The notes under the pieces are model-generated. The model saw only the letters and a program-made list of their open reading frames with translations. It ran no database searches and was not told where the DNA came from. 64,000 nt of DNA from Druceiella hillmani. Lineage: Eukaryota; Arthropoda; Insecta; Lepidoptera; Hepialidae. Positions 49,201 to 59,254 of this stretch are shown here, piece by piece. The translations under genes and the position numbers were made by a program. Where the stretch lies: assembly GCA_039881145.1 (NCBI GenBank), contig JAYKKI010000127.1:1302001-1366000 (forward strand). The letters are read 5' to 3'. Positions within the stretch are counted from its first letter, which is position 1, and each line of letters begins with the position of its first letter.

Positions 49201-50925
49201 TTCAGTAAGTCGGTGAAATGTCAGAACATTTATGGTTTTTGAAAAGTTTAGGTGGTATCAAGGCAGCCAATTTTTTATTGAAACTTTGAAAAAGGCGAAA
49301 CACGGGAAGATTTTCGATTTAGAAATTTACGGCAAATATTTGGGCTGTCAAGCTTTTATCATTTTCTGTGTGAAAATGCGTGATCATCACAGTCGGGAAG
49401 CCACCGTCTTTAGAAATTTGTGTTGTCAGTTTTGATTGATCAACCTACTTCTGATATTAACTTTCGCCGACTTTTTGCGCGATCACGTAAAGACTGGCGA
49501 ATTCCACTACCAAAAAGTGGCAAAATACTGAAAGATATAAATCTCAAGCAAATGAAAAAACAAGTTTTATATTCGAATTTTAAACGCTTGCTTTAAATGT
49601 AAAAAAGGAGATCCATAAAGCACGCTTATTTGCTCATACTCTCGCTGTCTGTTACAGTTCTTTTTCTCGGAAACCATTTAAAGTAGGAACTTGAGCTTGA
49701 AGTACACTAAGCTGCATATATCTCAATAGTTATTGCTCAAAATAATTCATAAATACAGAAATTTTTTAAAGTTTACTATCATATAGGATATCTTTGAAAA
49801 AAAGTACTAGCAAGGTTTCCAAAAGATAAGAATTGTATATATGATTGTTCTGGAGAAATTGTTAAAAATGTCCACACGTGCATTTTCTTAGCAAACTCAT
49901 ACGGTTGAGGTACAATCTTGAAATTATGGCGTAGTTATGAAACATGTTAGTCAGCAGATATATCAATTTACCTCTGGAAGCTGCAAAATCACTTCGACTA
50001 ACTGTCGATTGTGTATCTCTCCAAAAAGGTAAGTTGAATTTATTTTAATTTAAATCAGTGCCTGTCTCGCATATTCATACACCTCTTCATAAAAATACAA
50101 ATAACACTACACAATTCCAAAGTTTGAAGTGAACATGAAAAAATAACAACTTACCAACCAAATAATCAACAAAATTGGTAAAAAATAGGATCGCGATATA
50201 TTATATTCAAATATTCTGAGAGCCAGAGCTAAAGAAAATTTAATCAACTACGATAATAAGTTATCCTGATTTAACGGTCTCCAGATGTATACTTCCTCAG
50301 TTATGTTTATGTAAGTAATTAGCACCAGCTCAAACCAAAAATTTTTGAAGTTGTTTTAAAAAGAATTATCTTATAAATTATGAGTTTATTTATCATCATA
50401 TAACAAATTCTATTGTAGCAAAGCGTGAGGTAATTTTATTTAAATTGTTTTTTTTTCGACAGTAAGATTTATTTTATTCGACAAAGAGGAGTTTCTGCGA
50501 TACATAGAAATATAGTTCACAAAATAAAAATATGAAATGCAGTTCCACTGCAAAAGATGAGCAATAAGCACAATTACTGTAAATAGATCAAAATTAGGTT
50601 TTGTATTGGTAAAAACTCTCAATCTTCTGGTTAAAATAAAATTCGAAAGTTTATTGAGGATTTAAATTAAGAAAAATTACTTAATTTTAATGCAGTTACA
50701 TTATAAAACCTTTATTTTTAAATATATTCGTTTTTAATTCTGTAATGTTAATTGTATAATTTTTGAGAGCGATTTTTATCAACACTAGACGGTAAATAAC
50801 TTCTTTTTTTTTCAAAATATTTACGTACTAAAACATCGTTTTAAATTGATTTAGTTTTCAAGACAAATCGCTCGACGACTTCTCCAAATAAAATTGTGGC
50901 AAAATGACTACTTTTGTATGTATCT
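46235..50925. other. AT-rich sequence, no supported gene
   Basis: Several 60-68-codon frames lie here (for example 46302-46508 and 49232-49435, plus strand), none with a recognised domain. If the Bel/Pao element to the right were complete, its integrase would fall at ~49.0-50.9 kb on the minus strand. No zinc-binding or D-D-E signature was found there. Confidence 0.45.
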
Positions 50926-50929
50926 GGAG

Positions 50930-51340
50930 TGTTATACAATTTTCGAAGCAATTTTTACTAAAACTAAAATATTAATAATTTTTTTCTTAAATGTTAGTAG
51001 TCTGGTGCAATATTTGTCTGTCCTGTAATGGTGGTTTTGAAATAAAATGGAATGTGGTGAAATACTTTCGTTCTCTGCAATATTAATTGTAATTACAATG
51101 TGCTGAGCATTCTTTATTATAACTTTTCTTGAAAATGTGATTTTATCGATAATTGTTGTTGAATCATCATTCAAGAGGTCCTTATATCTTTAAGCAAGTA
51201 AATCATTCCATCCAGCATTGCATTGCTACGATTTTTGCATAGACATTTTGGCCAAAACTATTACCGGGCCTATCAGACAGATGGGATCATAACAAATTCG
51301 CGCCATGTTTGATAAGATGTGCCGTTTAATGAATTTTAAT
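50930..51340 (-). pseudogene. Bel/Pao RT connection / RNase H start
   Basis: The minus strand reads RHILSNMARICYDPICLIGP, the Bel/Pao block 'K-R-x-x-L-S-x-x-A-x-x-F-D-P-x-G-L-x-x-P', then VLAKMSMQ ('x-A-K-x-x-M-Q'), a stop where the consensus has Leu-Trp, and GWNDLL ('W-D-E-x-L'). A further open segment (51174-50932) begins near DDSTTIIDKITFSRKVI, corresponding to the 'I-x-I-P-R' approach to RNase H; the RNase H 'GF-x-DAS' motif itself is not recognisable. Confidence 0.75.
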
Positions 51341-51479
51341 TTTTTCTCATCCTTTTACTTGTATATAAGTTCGTCATTTATTCGTTTCCATTGAATGCTT
51401 AACGCTTTTGTTTGAGATATATCATCTGTAAATAGATTGACGTCAGCAGGTTCTTCATCTACATTCTCTAATTTCAGAG

Positions 51480-52230
51480 TGATTCGATGTCCATTTTCGA
51501 AGAATAAATCCCTTTATATTATAATATATTTCTTTGTATAAGTTTTTTGCGTCTTTGATAGTACCTTTTCTTGTCATTACATCGTCTACGTAGCAGTCAC
51601 TTTTCACAATTTTACTGGTCGTCGGAAATCTTGAACTTTAATCCTCAGTTAATTGTTGAGAACGCATGTAACCGAATGTGGTGGCGAAGCACAGCCGGAT
51701 AAAACTACCGGGATTGTGAATATTTTTTTTTGTTTTCTCGCCATAAAATTAATTGATAATACATACCATGTTCGTGGAGAAGAATTTGTTTACAGATATT
51801 TTTGAAGTTGGCTAATAAAACCATTGGATGTGTCCAAAATTTGAGGATGATGTCAAAGCTTTTATCTTGAACGACGCTTCGACTTTTGTGCAATAGTTCA
51901 AAGAAATTCCTGTGCTAATTTTCGACGAGGCTTTGTTTACTATTCTTACTTTCGTGGTTGATCTCCACCCTTTAAGTACGTGATGATGTTTTAGGAGATA
52001 ATGCTTTTCTTTAATTTCGTATGATTTCATACGCTTCATCTGTCTTAGCTTACGCATACCTTCAATATATTGTGTTTTTACGCTGGATTTTTATTGAGTT
52101 TTTGCAGAATTTTTCCTCGGCGCTTTTGGACACTTTGTTCGGTGCTTTGGTTTCTCGTAGAATTTTAATTTTTTCATTAAATAGTAGATGAATAATGTAT
52201 CGACCTGACCTATGGTCTCGTTGAGTGATG
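51480..52230 (-). pseudogene. Bel/Pao reverse transcriptase
   Basis: In minus-strand order: a GRY-type segment (HRSGRYIIHLLFN, near 52200), then TTKVRIVNKASSKISTGISL (consensus 'T-x-K-x-R-V-V-F-D-A-S-A-K'), then LLANFKNICKQILLHEHGMY (motif A; the catalytic Asp reads Asn) ending in ILWREN, a motif B-like stretch (FIRLCFATTFGYMRSQQL), and CYVDDVMTRKGTIKDAKNLY, with the catalytic Y-V-D-D intact at 51581-51592. 'FILRKWTSN' (consensus 'L-R-K-W-x-S-N') follows. At least three frame breaks separate these blocks. The enzyme would have copied the element's RNA into DNA; this copy cannot. Confidence 0.9.
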
Positions 52231-52319
52231 AGTTAAAATGTTCTTCTATATGATATTCCTTCCCAGATAAAAATATTCTGTAAATAAAAAAAATCTTAAT
52301 TTTGTTTAATACAATCGCG

Positions 52320-52770
52320 CCTTATATCCTGGAATTTCTCATGAAAATCATAAAATATTTCGGCGTTGAATAACGCATCAGTTTCGCTCGCTTCATAAAA
52401 TTTCGTGTCGGCTAGTTTTATATTGTGAGGTATTTTGAGAACGCATATAGATAAACGCGTTCTCAAAATACTTCACAATATTCAGTTAGCAAATGGTTCC
52501 AAATTCGCGGAGAGATTAAAAATTCTGCTATTTTATTTTAACGTAATTGCTGAATTTTTATTGGATTTCTATTTTGACGATATGTTGGATACGATAATTT
52601 CTAGATAATTTAAACCTTCTACAAGGAGATCTTATTTTTGAATGATAACTTTAATCGGTCCATTTCGGAACTCTTTCCTTTTGTTTTAATTAACGCCTTC
52701 TATAATAAAACCCGGCGTAACCACTATGACACTATGTACCTTTATGTATGAGCTTCCCGGAGATTCATAT
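52320..52770 (-). pseudogene. Bel/Pao protease region
   Basis: 'IKLADTKFYEASETDALFNA' (minus strand, ~52425-52365) matches the Bel/Pao post-protease block 'L-A-D-P-x-F-x-x-P-x-x-I-D-x-L-x-G-A-D', with Pro to Thr and Gly to Asn changes. Upstream peptides toward 52770 are compatible with the retropepsin, but I could not find the D-S/T-G catalytic motif. A 24-bp hairpin (52421-52480) lies directly before the conserved block. Confidence 0.65.
52421..52480. repeat. 24-bp foldback hairpin in Bel/Pao pol
   Basis: Arms 52421-52444 and 52457-52480 are reverse complements with a single G:T-type mismatch around a 12-base loop. The right arm appears to be an inverted copy of the left inside coding-derived sequence. 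Confidence 0.92.
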
Positions 52771-53019
52771 ATTTCCGATTTTCTTTATTTTTGTTGATTT
52801 TCGTAGCTATTCGCATTATTGTAGCGTATTACTATAATATGTTTTTTCCCGCATTTTTTATATCCGGACCATTTGAATTCACTTCTTGGATGTCTAATAT
52901 TTAAAAAATATATACATGCTTCCTCATTAATTTTTTCAAGGCGTTCATTTACCTTTTATAATTTTTCATATTTATAAACTTTATGATTTTCCTTTCAAAT
53001 AATAGGGTAACTAATTTAT

Positions 53020-53090
53020 TATAAGGTTTCAATACTTGTTTTTTATGCAAATGACCAGCTTGTTTGCATAAAAAACAAGTCGCCGAATCT
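53020..53090 (-). pseudogene. Bel/Pao gag zinc-knuckle relic
   Basis: One minus-strand frame reads ATCFLCKQAGHLHKKQVLKP, a retroviral-type zinc knuckle (C-x2-C-x4-H-x4-C). The last Cys reads Gln. Such knuckles bind the element's RNA in the Gag particle. The codons for the knuckle lie exactly within an 18-bp inverted repeat (53034-53080). Confidence 0.75.
53034..53080. repeat. Perfect 18-bp foldback hairpin in gag
   Basis: Arms 53034-53051 and 53063-53080 are exact reverse complements around an 11-base loop. Confidence 0.93.
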
Positions 53091-53311
53091 CTCGTTATTC
53101 AGATCGTCTATATTTTTTTTTGGATTTCTTTATTTTGATCTAGTTTACTGCTTATATGTTTTAAATGTAATTTCATTTCTGCATGGTTATTATGGTTTTC
53201 TTCATTGTAAATATGAATGATAAATTTAGTGAATTTCGTTTTAACTACTGTACTTCGCTTTTTTAATTTATTTAATATTGCAGTATCTGAAATTTTAATA
53301 ATTAATTTATC

Positions 53312-53523
53312 TATTTTTCACAATTAAATGATATTAGGTAATGTAGCATAATTTCTATTTTCTTTAATTTCTTTACGGCGACCTAAGTTTGGTTGTATTA
53401 CAACACCCCAACTGAAGATGTCGTAATACAATGAAACCTAGGTCGTGGTAAAGAACATAAAGAAAGTAGTTTCGTTTAATTATGGATAATGAATTTCTAC
53501 AAAATTCATGCCAAATACATTCA
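53312..53523. mobile_element. Palindromic hammerhead-like element, copy C
   Basis: Both arms are present: left 53312-53405, right 53412-53523, the latter ending 'ctacaaaattcatgccaaat', the inverted form of the copy B left end. It interrupts the gag region of the Bel/Pao relic, so it inserted after that element or was carried by it. The plus-strand right arm keeps CTGAAGA (53412-53418), GAAA (53433-53436), ACCTAGGT, a C at 53444 and GTGG (53445-53448); the stem I partner reads CCAA rather than CCAC. The minus-strand left arm keeps GTTGT-AAT-ACAAC. Confidence 0.82.
53412..53448 (+). ncRNA. Hammerhead-ribozyme-like core, copy C
   Basis: Same ordered boxes as copy A: CUGAAGA, stem II (gTCGT/ACAAt with one mismatch), GAAA, ACC-UA-GGU, C, GUGG. 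One stem I pair is lost (CCAA versus GTGG). The core bases match copy A although the two copies lie 53 kb apart. Confidence 0.4.
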
Positions 53524-53529
53524 ATATTA

Positions 53530-53950
53530 TCTATTTTTCAGAGCAATTTCAGGAGTTACATGATAATAAGATTATTTTCAAGGCTAATGTGGTGGATTAT
53601 TATGGAGGAAAGAACAAGAGATTTTTCATAAATCCTTATTGTTCCGATTTTGACCTTTGTGGCCGCACCCGTGCTGACTTTATTCGCTGCATATGAGTTG
53701 GCATCTATATTGATGACGGGGACGTTATCTCTGGAGTGATGAGGTTTGCGTTGTTTTGCTCAGGCTTCTCGGCTTTTGGCTACTGATTTTTCTGGCGTAA
53801 TCATATATCTTCATTGATTGAAAGGTTTTGCGTTAACGATTTTCATGGACTTTGTGTTTAACGATGGTTGGATACGCCGTACTAAATCTTCAAATTTTTG
53901 TATTTTTCTTATTGGTCTTTCCAGCATGCTGCTCTCTTGCAGTATAACTT
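53530..53950 (-). pseudogene. Bel/Pao gag-like N-terminal segment
   Basis: Minus-strand open runs such as ESSMLERPIRKIQKFEDLVR (near 53930-53870) are charged and helical and sit upstream of the zinc knuckle, as expected for Gag. Assignment rests mainly on position. No start codon or upstream LTR was identified. Confidence 0.4.
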
Positions 53951-53954
53951 TACG

Positions 53955-54340
53955 TCACTTGAATATTTCGATGTATTTTCACAATTAATCTTGTGTGTTT
54001 ATTCGTCTTAAAGGACTATGTTGTGGGACGTATAGGTGAAGATAAAAGATTAATTATTATACTGTTACAACAATGTCAACTTATTTTAGTAAGACGTTAA
54101 AAAAATTAATTACTTAGCACAGATTTTGAACATATGATGTTTATTAAGCGGTGTCGATTGTTGAACTGCCAACGTCGAAATATTATTTACAAATTTTGAT
54201 AGATTTAAAAAAATAACGGTGCCTAAAATAAAATTGTCATATTGGATTAAATCGCTTAAACTATCGTGGTGGAGCGACTACCTGGTCCGCCTTCGGAATG
54301 CTCAGTCTTTTGTAATCCTTTTCATTGCACCTAATGAACA
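53955..54340. other. AT-rich sequence, no gene seen
   Basis: Expected location of a Bel/Pao 5' LTR and primer-binding site on the minus strand; neither is recognisable. Confidence 0.45.
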
Positions 54341-54351
54341 GCACCTAATGA

Positions 54352-54391
54352 ATTGTATTCTCTACAATTGAAATATTTTAGAGAATACAAT
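54352..54391. repeat. 13-bp hairpin
   Basis: Arms 54352-54364 and 54379-54391 are exact reverse complements around a 14-base loop. 'gcacctaatgaa' is directly repeated just upstream (54328 and 54341). Confidence 0.8.
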
Positions 54392-54623
54392 GTGGGCCAT
54401 AATTTTGGAACTAAATATAAAGTATTTTTGAAAAGAGTAGATACTAATAGAGAAAAATATTTAACTCAAAACGGGTACCTCTTTATTTAATATAAATAAT
54501 TAAGTTACTTGCCATGAAGTGCAAGCATCGCCGATCAACATTGCCGATTAACTAGTAGAAACTTTTATATTGTGTATACACCTTTTACGAAATTACTTCA
54601 CACTTTTTGAAGTTTTGAATTAA

Positions 54624-54626
<3 letters not shown>

Positions 54627-54696
<70 letters not shown>

Positions 54697-54700
54697 AATA
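54627..54700. repeat. (AT)n microsatellite ending in a T run
   Basis: A pure (AT)n tract passes into a run of about 17 T. Confidence 0.95.
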
Positions 54701-54879
54701 TTTATTTAGTGATTAATAGTATTAATCACCTTAATGTCATTACCTTCAAATATTTATTGTCAGTATATTACATAAATATTTATAGTCGCGGAAAAAAGCT
54801 AACATATTGATAATTTTCTCTTTAACGTTGGCTATCAAAACCACACAAAAGCAAAGCGATAGCAGTAGCCACGTGTGAT

Positions 54880-55385
54880 TAGCTGTCAGCCATTGAGGAA
54901 TTCCATTCTCTATGTACGACGTCTACGAGTAACATTAGATCTTGTAAAGTAACAATTATCGTTATCAAATACATTTAATCGCGATTGATTTGTTACCATC
55001 TGTTAAGAAGTTGCATTATTTCCCTCCATTATCAGATTCTGACCTGGTCTATGGAGTAGATATTTTGCAAAATAGTAAGTACCTGTAGCAAATGTCTTGA
55101 ATTACGGTTCATTTACTACCATCCGTCCAACATTTCCATTACTTATCTCTGAAACTCATCATCAGACCCTGACTGGTCAATAGTGTATTTATTTTGTAAA
55201 GTAACAACTAGCAGTAGCAAATATCTTGAATGACGATTGATTCACTACTCTGTGTTTGATAGTTTCATTGTTCATCTCCAGAACTCATCGTTAGAACCTG
55301 ACCTGGTAGATGGTGTAGTTATTTTGCAAAGTAACAACTACCAGGAGCAGATATATTGTATTTTTTAAGGAGTTCCATGGTCCAT
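54880..55385. repeat. ~130-bp satellite, ~3.5-4 diverged copies
   Basis: 'tagcaaatgtcttgaat' and variants recur at ~54961, 55085, 55214 and 55344, a spacing of 124-130 bp. Shared phrases include 'gacctggtctatggagtag', 'attttgcaaagtaacaac' and 'cgattgattcactac'. Confidence 0.85.
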
Positions 55386-55389
55386 TTGT

Positions 55390-55890
55390 AGATCTCGTCA
55401 CAGTCCATCAACATGTTTATATGGGACTATCTTGCTGTTATGGGTTTTCAAACAATATAGAATTACGCAAATCGGCACAAAGAATTAGAACTACAGAAAT
55501 CTCGGAAAAATCGTTGTACATACACATAGTATACGTACGAATGATTGCTAGGCGATATTATATAACTGTATATTTGCATTTAAATTGCATCGAATAACTG
55601 TGTGTGTGTATTGTCTTATTCGTTATTGTTTGATAACCATCTATCATATGTTCTTCCACGTGTGCGGTACTTTAGGTAATCTATAAATTGAACTTGGTGT
55701 TTTCAAGAAATAAATAAAGAAATAACATTTAACTCTTCCTTTTTTGAAGTTGGTTAATAAAGGATGGAATGTAACGCAAAAATAGGAAATTGGAAATTAA
55801 ACACCGATGTGAATCAAAACTTCGTCAGCATCACTTATGGATAAAATAAAAATTATAAAATTAATCTTATTGTATCTTTCATAATACACG
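55390..55890. other. AT-rich sequence between two satellites
   Basis: No gene or repeat structure is visible in this interval. Confidence 0.5.
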
Positions 55891-55896
55891 AAACGG

Positions 55897-56905
55897 TTTG
55901 TCTATTTGTTCCCGTTAGGTTTTGGAATTACACGACTGATTTTAAAATTTATTTTCGTGATAGAAAGTTCATACTATGAGCAAGTATGTAAATTATATGT
56001 TATTACGCCCTAACTGACAGGGATATAGCGGTAATCAAGTCTATTTGTTTGCGTTATTTCCTTATTCGTACTAATCTCTGGAACCATAGGTCTGATTCTA
56101 AAATTTATTTTCATTTTAAAAAGTTCATAATATAAGCAAGTGTGTAGGTTATATGTTATTATGCTATATTGACAGGAATAGAGCAGCAATCAAGTCTATT
56201 TGTTTGCTTTATTCCTTTGTTTACGCTAATCTCAAGAATCACATGTTTAATTTTAAAATTTATTTTCATGTTAGAAAGTTCATACTATGAGCAAGTATGT
56301 AAATTATATGTTATTACGCCCTAACTAACAGGGATATAGCAGTAATCAAGTCTATTTGTTTGCGTTATTTCCTTGTTCGTACTAATCTCTGGAACCATAG
56401 GTCTGATTCTAAAATTTATTTTCATTTTAAAAAGTTCATACTATAAGCAAGTGTGTAGATTATATGTTATTATGCTATATTGACAGGAATAGAGCAGCAA
56501 TCAAGTCTATTTGTTTGCTTTATTCCTTTGTTTACGCTAATCTCAAGAATCACATGTCTAATTTTAAAATTGATTTTCATTTTAGAAAGTTCATACTACA
56601 AGCAAGTATATAGGTTATATATTATTACACTATAGTTAACAGGGAGAAAGCAGTAATCAAGTATATTTGTTTGCTTTATTCTTTGTTCACGCTAATCTCT
56701 GAAATCACACGTCTGATCTGAAAATTTATTTTCGTGTTAGAAAGTTCAGAATATAAGCAAGTATATATATATTATATGTTATTACGCTATAATTGACATG
56801 GAGAATGCAGTAATCAAGTATATTTGTGTGCTTTATTCCTTTCTAAGCGCTAATCTCTGGAGCCTTATATCAAATTTTGAAAATTGTTTTCTTATATTAA
56901 AAAGA
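55897..56905. repeat. ~155-bp satellite with dimeric higher-order structure
   Basis: 'gcaagtatgta' and variants recur at 55981, 56137, 56292, 56448, 56603 and 56758, a period of 155-156 bp. Units 1 and 3 share 'ttattacgccctaact' and 'gggatatagc'; units 2 and 4 share 'ttattatgctatattgacag' and 'gaatagagcagcaatc'. The array therefore amplified as ~311-bp dimers; the later units are more diverged single units. Confidence 0.93.
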
Positions 56906-56909
56906 AATA

Positions 56910-58905
56910 ATGTGAGAAAAAATAGGCTATACATTATTACGATACAGTCCTTAGGAATAAATTAGTCAAAAAAGTGACAGAAGTTAGTGAATACTACTTA
57001 AACATCACAAAGTAGACAGAAACTGACTAATTATTCATCCCAATATACCGTTGAGTACGACGACCGACATCGTCTGGCGATCGAAATGGAGTGACACCTG
57101 ATGGAGGGGGGGGGGGTTGAGATGAAGATATTGTGCGTGGATAAATCTGCAAGATACTGCTAGTTATTACATAAAACCGAATGATAGTGCTGATAATAAT
57201 TATTTAAATGCTTTAAAGTTAGTCTTAAAGGCTTTGAAAATAAATGTTGACCTTGCTGAAGTGAAAGGTTGACTGGAGTAATTGAATATAATAAATTGAG
57301 AATTTAGAGCAGTAAATAACACTCTATATTCTCAGTAATGTGGATTAAAAAAACAGTGACAAAAGGTCATATTTTGTATTCCTATTAATGTGACAGTGAA
57401 GGCACCAAGAGAGCTCCGTTTTCATAGGGCAGCATGGAAGCCAACTACGTTCTTCAAAAACATTGCTTCGTATAATATTTACATACATCAATTCCTTCTG
57501 ATCAGATATCCAGTGACCATGAAAATAAAATTTGCCTTTCCAAGTCAAAGCCAATTCTTTTCAAAATTTTTGAAATTTTAGGATATCTAAAAACAGTGAC
57601 TGAAATTGTGAATAGTTTACGTGCATTTTGAAAAGCGAATATTATATCGGGAAAAAAATTTAATGAATAATTAGGTATATTATGTTTATTGAATTTTGTT
57701 TCATTCATTCCTAACCTGTGTTTTAGATTCAAACTGTAAATCCTAAATAATTTTTGGTTTTTGAACTTAATAATTTCAAAGTTACATTGAAAAAAATGTA
57801 TTATTCTACAAAAGAAATAGCTAAAAGATTTTTTTAGTTATCACCTAAAAAGTAGGCCTTCAATCAAAAGTGAAAAAGTACCTTCTAAGTGATCATATAC
57901 GTCGACAACTTTGACACTCAGAACGTCGTCAGACTAAAGCTCCGTAAGCTAACGACACACGATCTGGGTGACAAAGTATCATACTCATCGTGTTAAAGTA
58001 AATTGAAAATAAATATTCATGAAAAAAGAAGGCGATATGAGCCTTCTTGGAAAATACATGACAACCTTTCTATCTTTAAGAATATGTATTTTCTTATTTG
58101 TTTTTTTGTAAAAAAAATACTGCCTATTTTTAGTTAAATTGAAATTTCTTGAGGCCAATAAATGTACATAAAAATATATATTTTTATCTATCCTAATATA
58201 AATTAGAATTGAAGTAGACATGGAAGCTGCTTTTATTTTGAACAAATATAAATCATGTTATGAATAAGTGGCATTAAGACAATTGATAGGAAAAAATCGA
58301 TATATTTAAAAAATATCTAACAAATAAACGCCGAATCCAAGTCAGTCTTTACATGTTTTATACGTTATATTATTGTGTAGTAACGTTATTTATTTATTTA
58401 TACTTGATCTATCTCAAAATACTTGTTATAAAATAACATGCAAGCTTATATCACCGCATACTGTTACATTTGTTCGATATTTTTATCGAGACAGCCTGCA
58501 GGAAGAAAGAAAACATATTCAATTAATTCCCTTTTATCTATAATGCAGTTACTGTTACAATACTGAACGAGTGGAAAATAAATATTTCTTAACATGAAAT
58601 CTCAATAACAAGTTGTGATAGTCACAATAACTGTTTCGCCCCAATGGAAGTCATATCCGAAAAACAAAGTATTATCCACAAAATATAATTGAATATGATT
58701 TTATACTCCTATGAAACACCTAATGACTACGACGAGGGGTATAAGTGAACAAAATAATGTTGTTCTAATGCTACCAAAAATAATTTATATACAAAAATAT
58801 TTCTCTAAAATTGAAATATTAAACATTATGAAAAGGGCTAACTGATTCTAACCACGTTTATATTATTAATTCGTATAACAAATAGCAACAATTCCTCCTA
58901 CAATA
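56910..58905. other. AT-rich sequence, no supported gene
   Basis: An 11-G run at 57106-57116 is striking against the AT-rich background. Overlapping 60-86-codon frames on both strands at 57345-57732 and 57985-58245 have no recognised domains. Confidence 0.5.
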
Positions 58906-58910
58906 TAATC

Positions 58911-59250
58911 AACATACACACATACACTACTTCCACACACAGTGTACCTATATATACCGCAGACATCATATGCTCAACATACACACATACACTACGTCCA
59001 CACTCAATGTACCTAGATATATCGCAGACATCATATGCTCAACACACAAACACACATACACTACGTCCACACTCAATGTACCTATATATATCGCAGACAT
59101 CATATGCTCAACACACAAACACACATACACTACGTCCACACTCAATGTACCTATATATATCGCAGACATCATATGCTCAACACACACACACACATACACT
59201 ATGTCCACACAGAATGTACCTATATATACCGCAGATATCATATGCTCAAC
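58911..59250. repeat. 65-69-bp tandem repeat, ~5 copies
   Basis: 'actacgtcca' and variants recur at 58926, 58991, 59060, 59129 and 59198 (spacings 65, 69, 69, 69). Each unit holds 'tatatatcgcagacatcata' and 'tgctcaacacacaaacacac'. Because 69 is divisible by three, several frames on both strands stay open across the array and give repetitive peptides; these are not genes. Confidence 0.95.
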
Positions 59251-59254
59251 AAGA

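Larger units (their letters stand above)
50930..53950 (-). mobile_element. Decayed Bel/Pao LTR retrotransposon
   Basis: On the minus strand from ~53950 to ~50930, gag-like, zinc-knuckle, protease, reverse transcriptase and the start of RNase H follow in the order of Bel/Pao elements. I see no integrase, no LTR pair and no primer-binding site, so the copy is truncated or its ends are unrecognisable. A palindromic element is inserted in gag (53312-53523), and two short hairpins (52421-52480, 53034-53080) disrupt the coding sequence. Every domain has stops or frameshifts. Confidence 0.87.
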
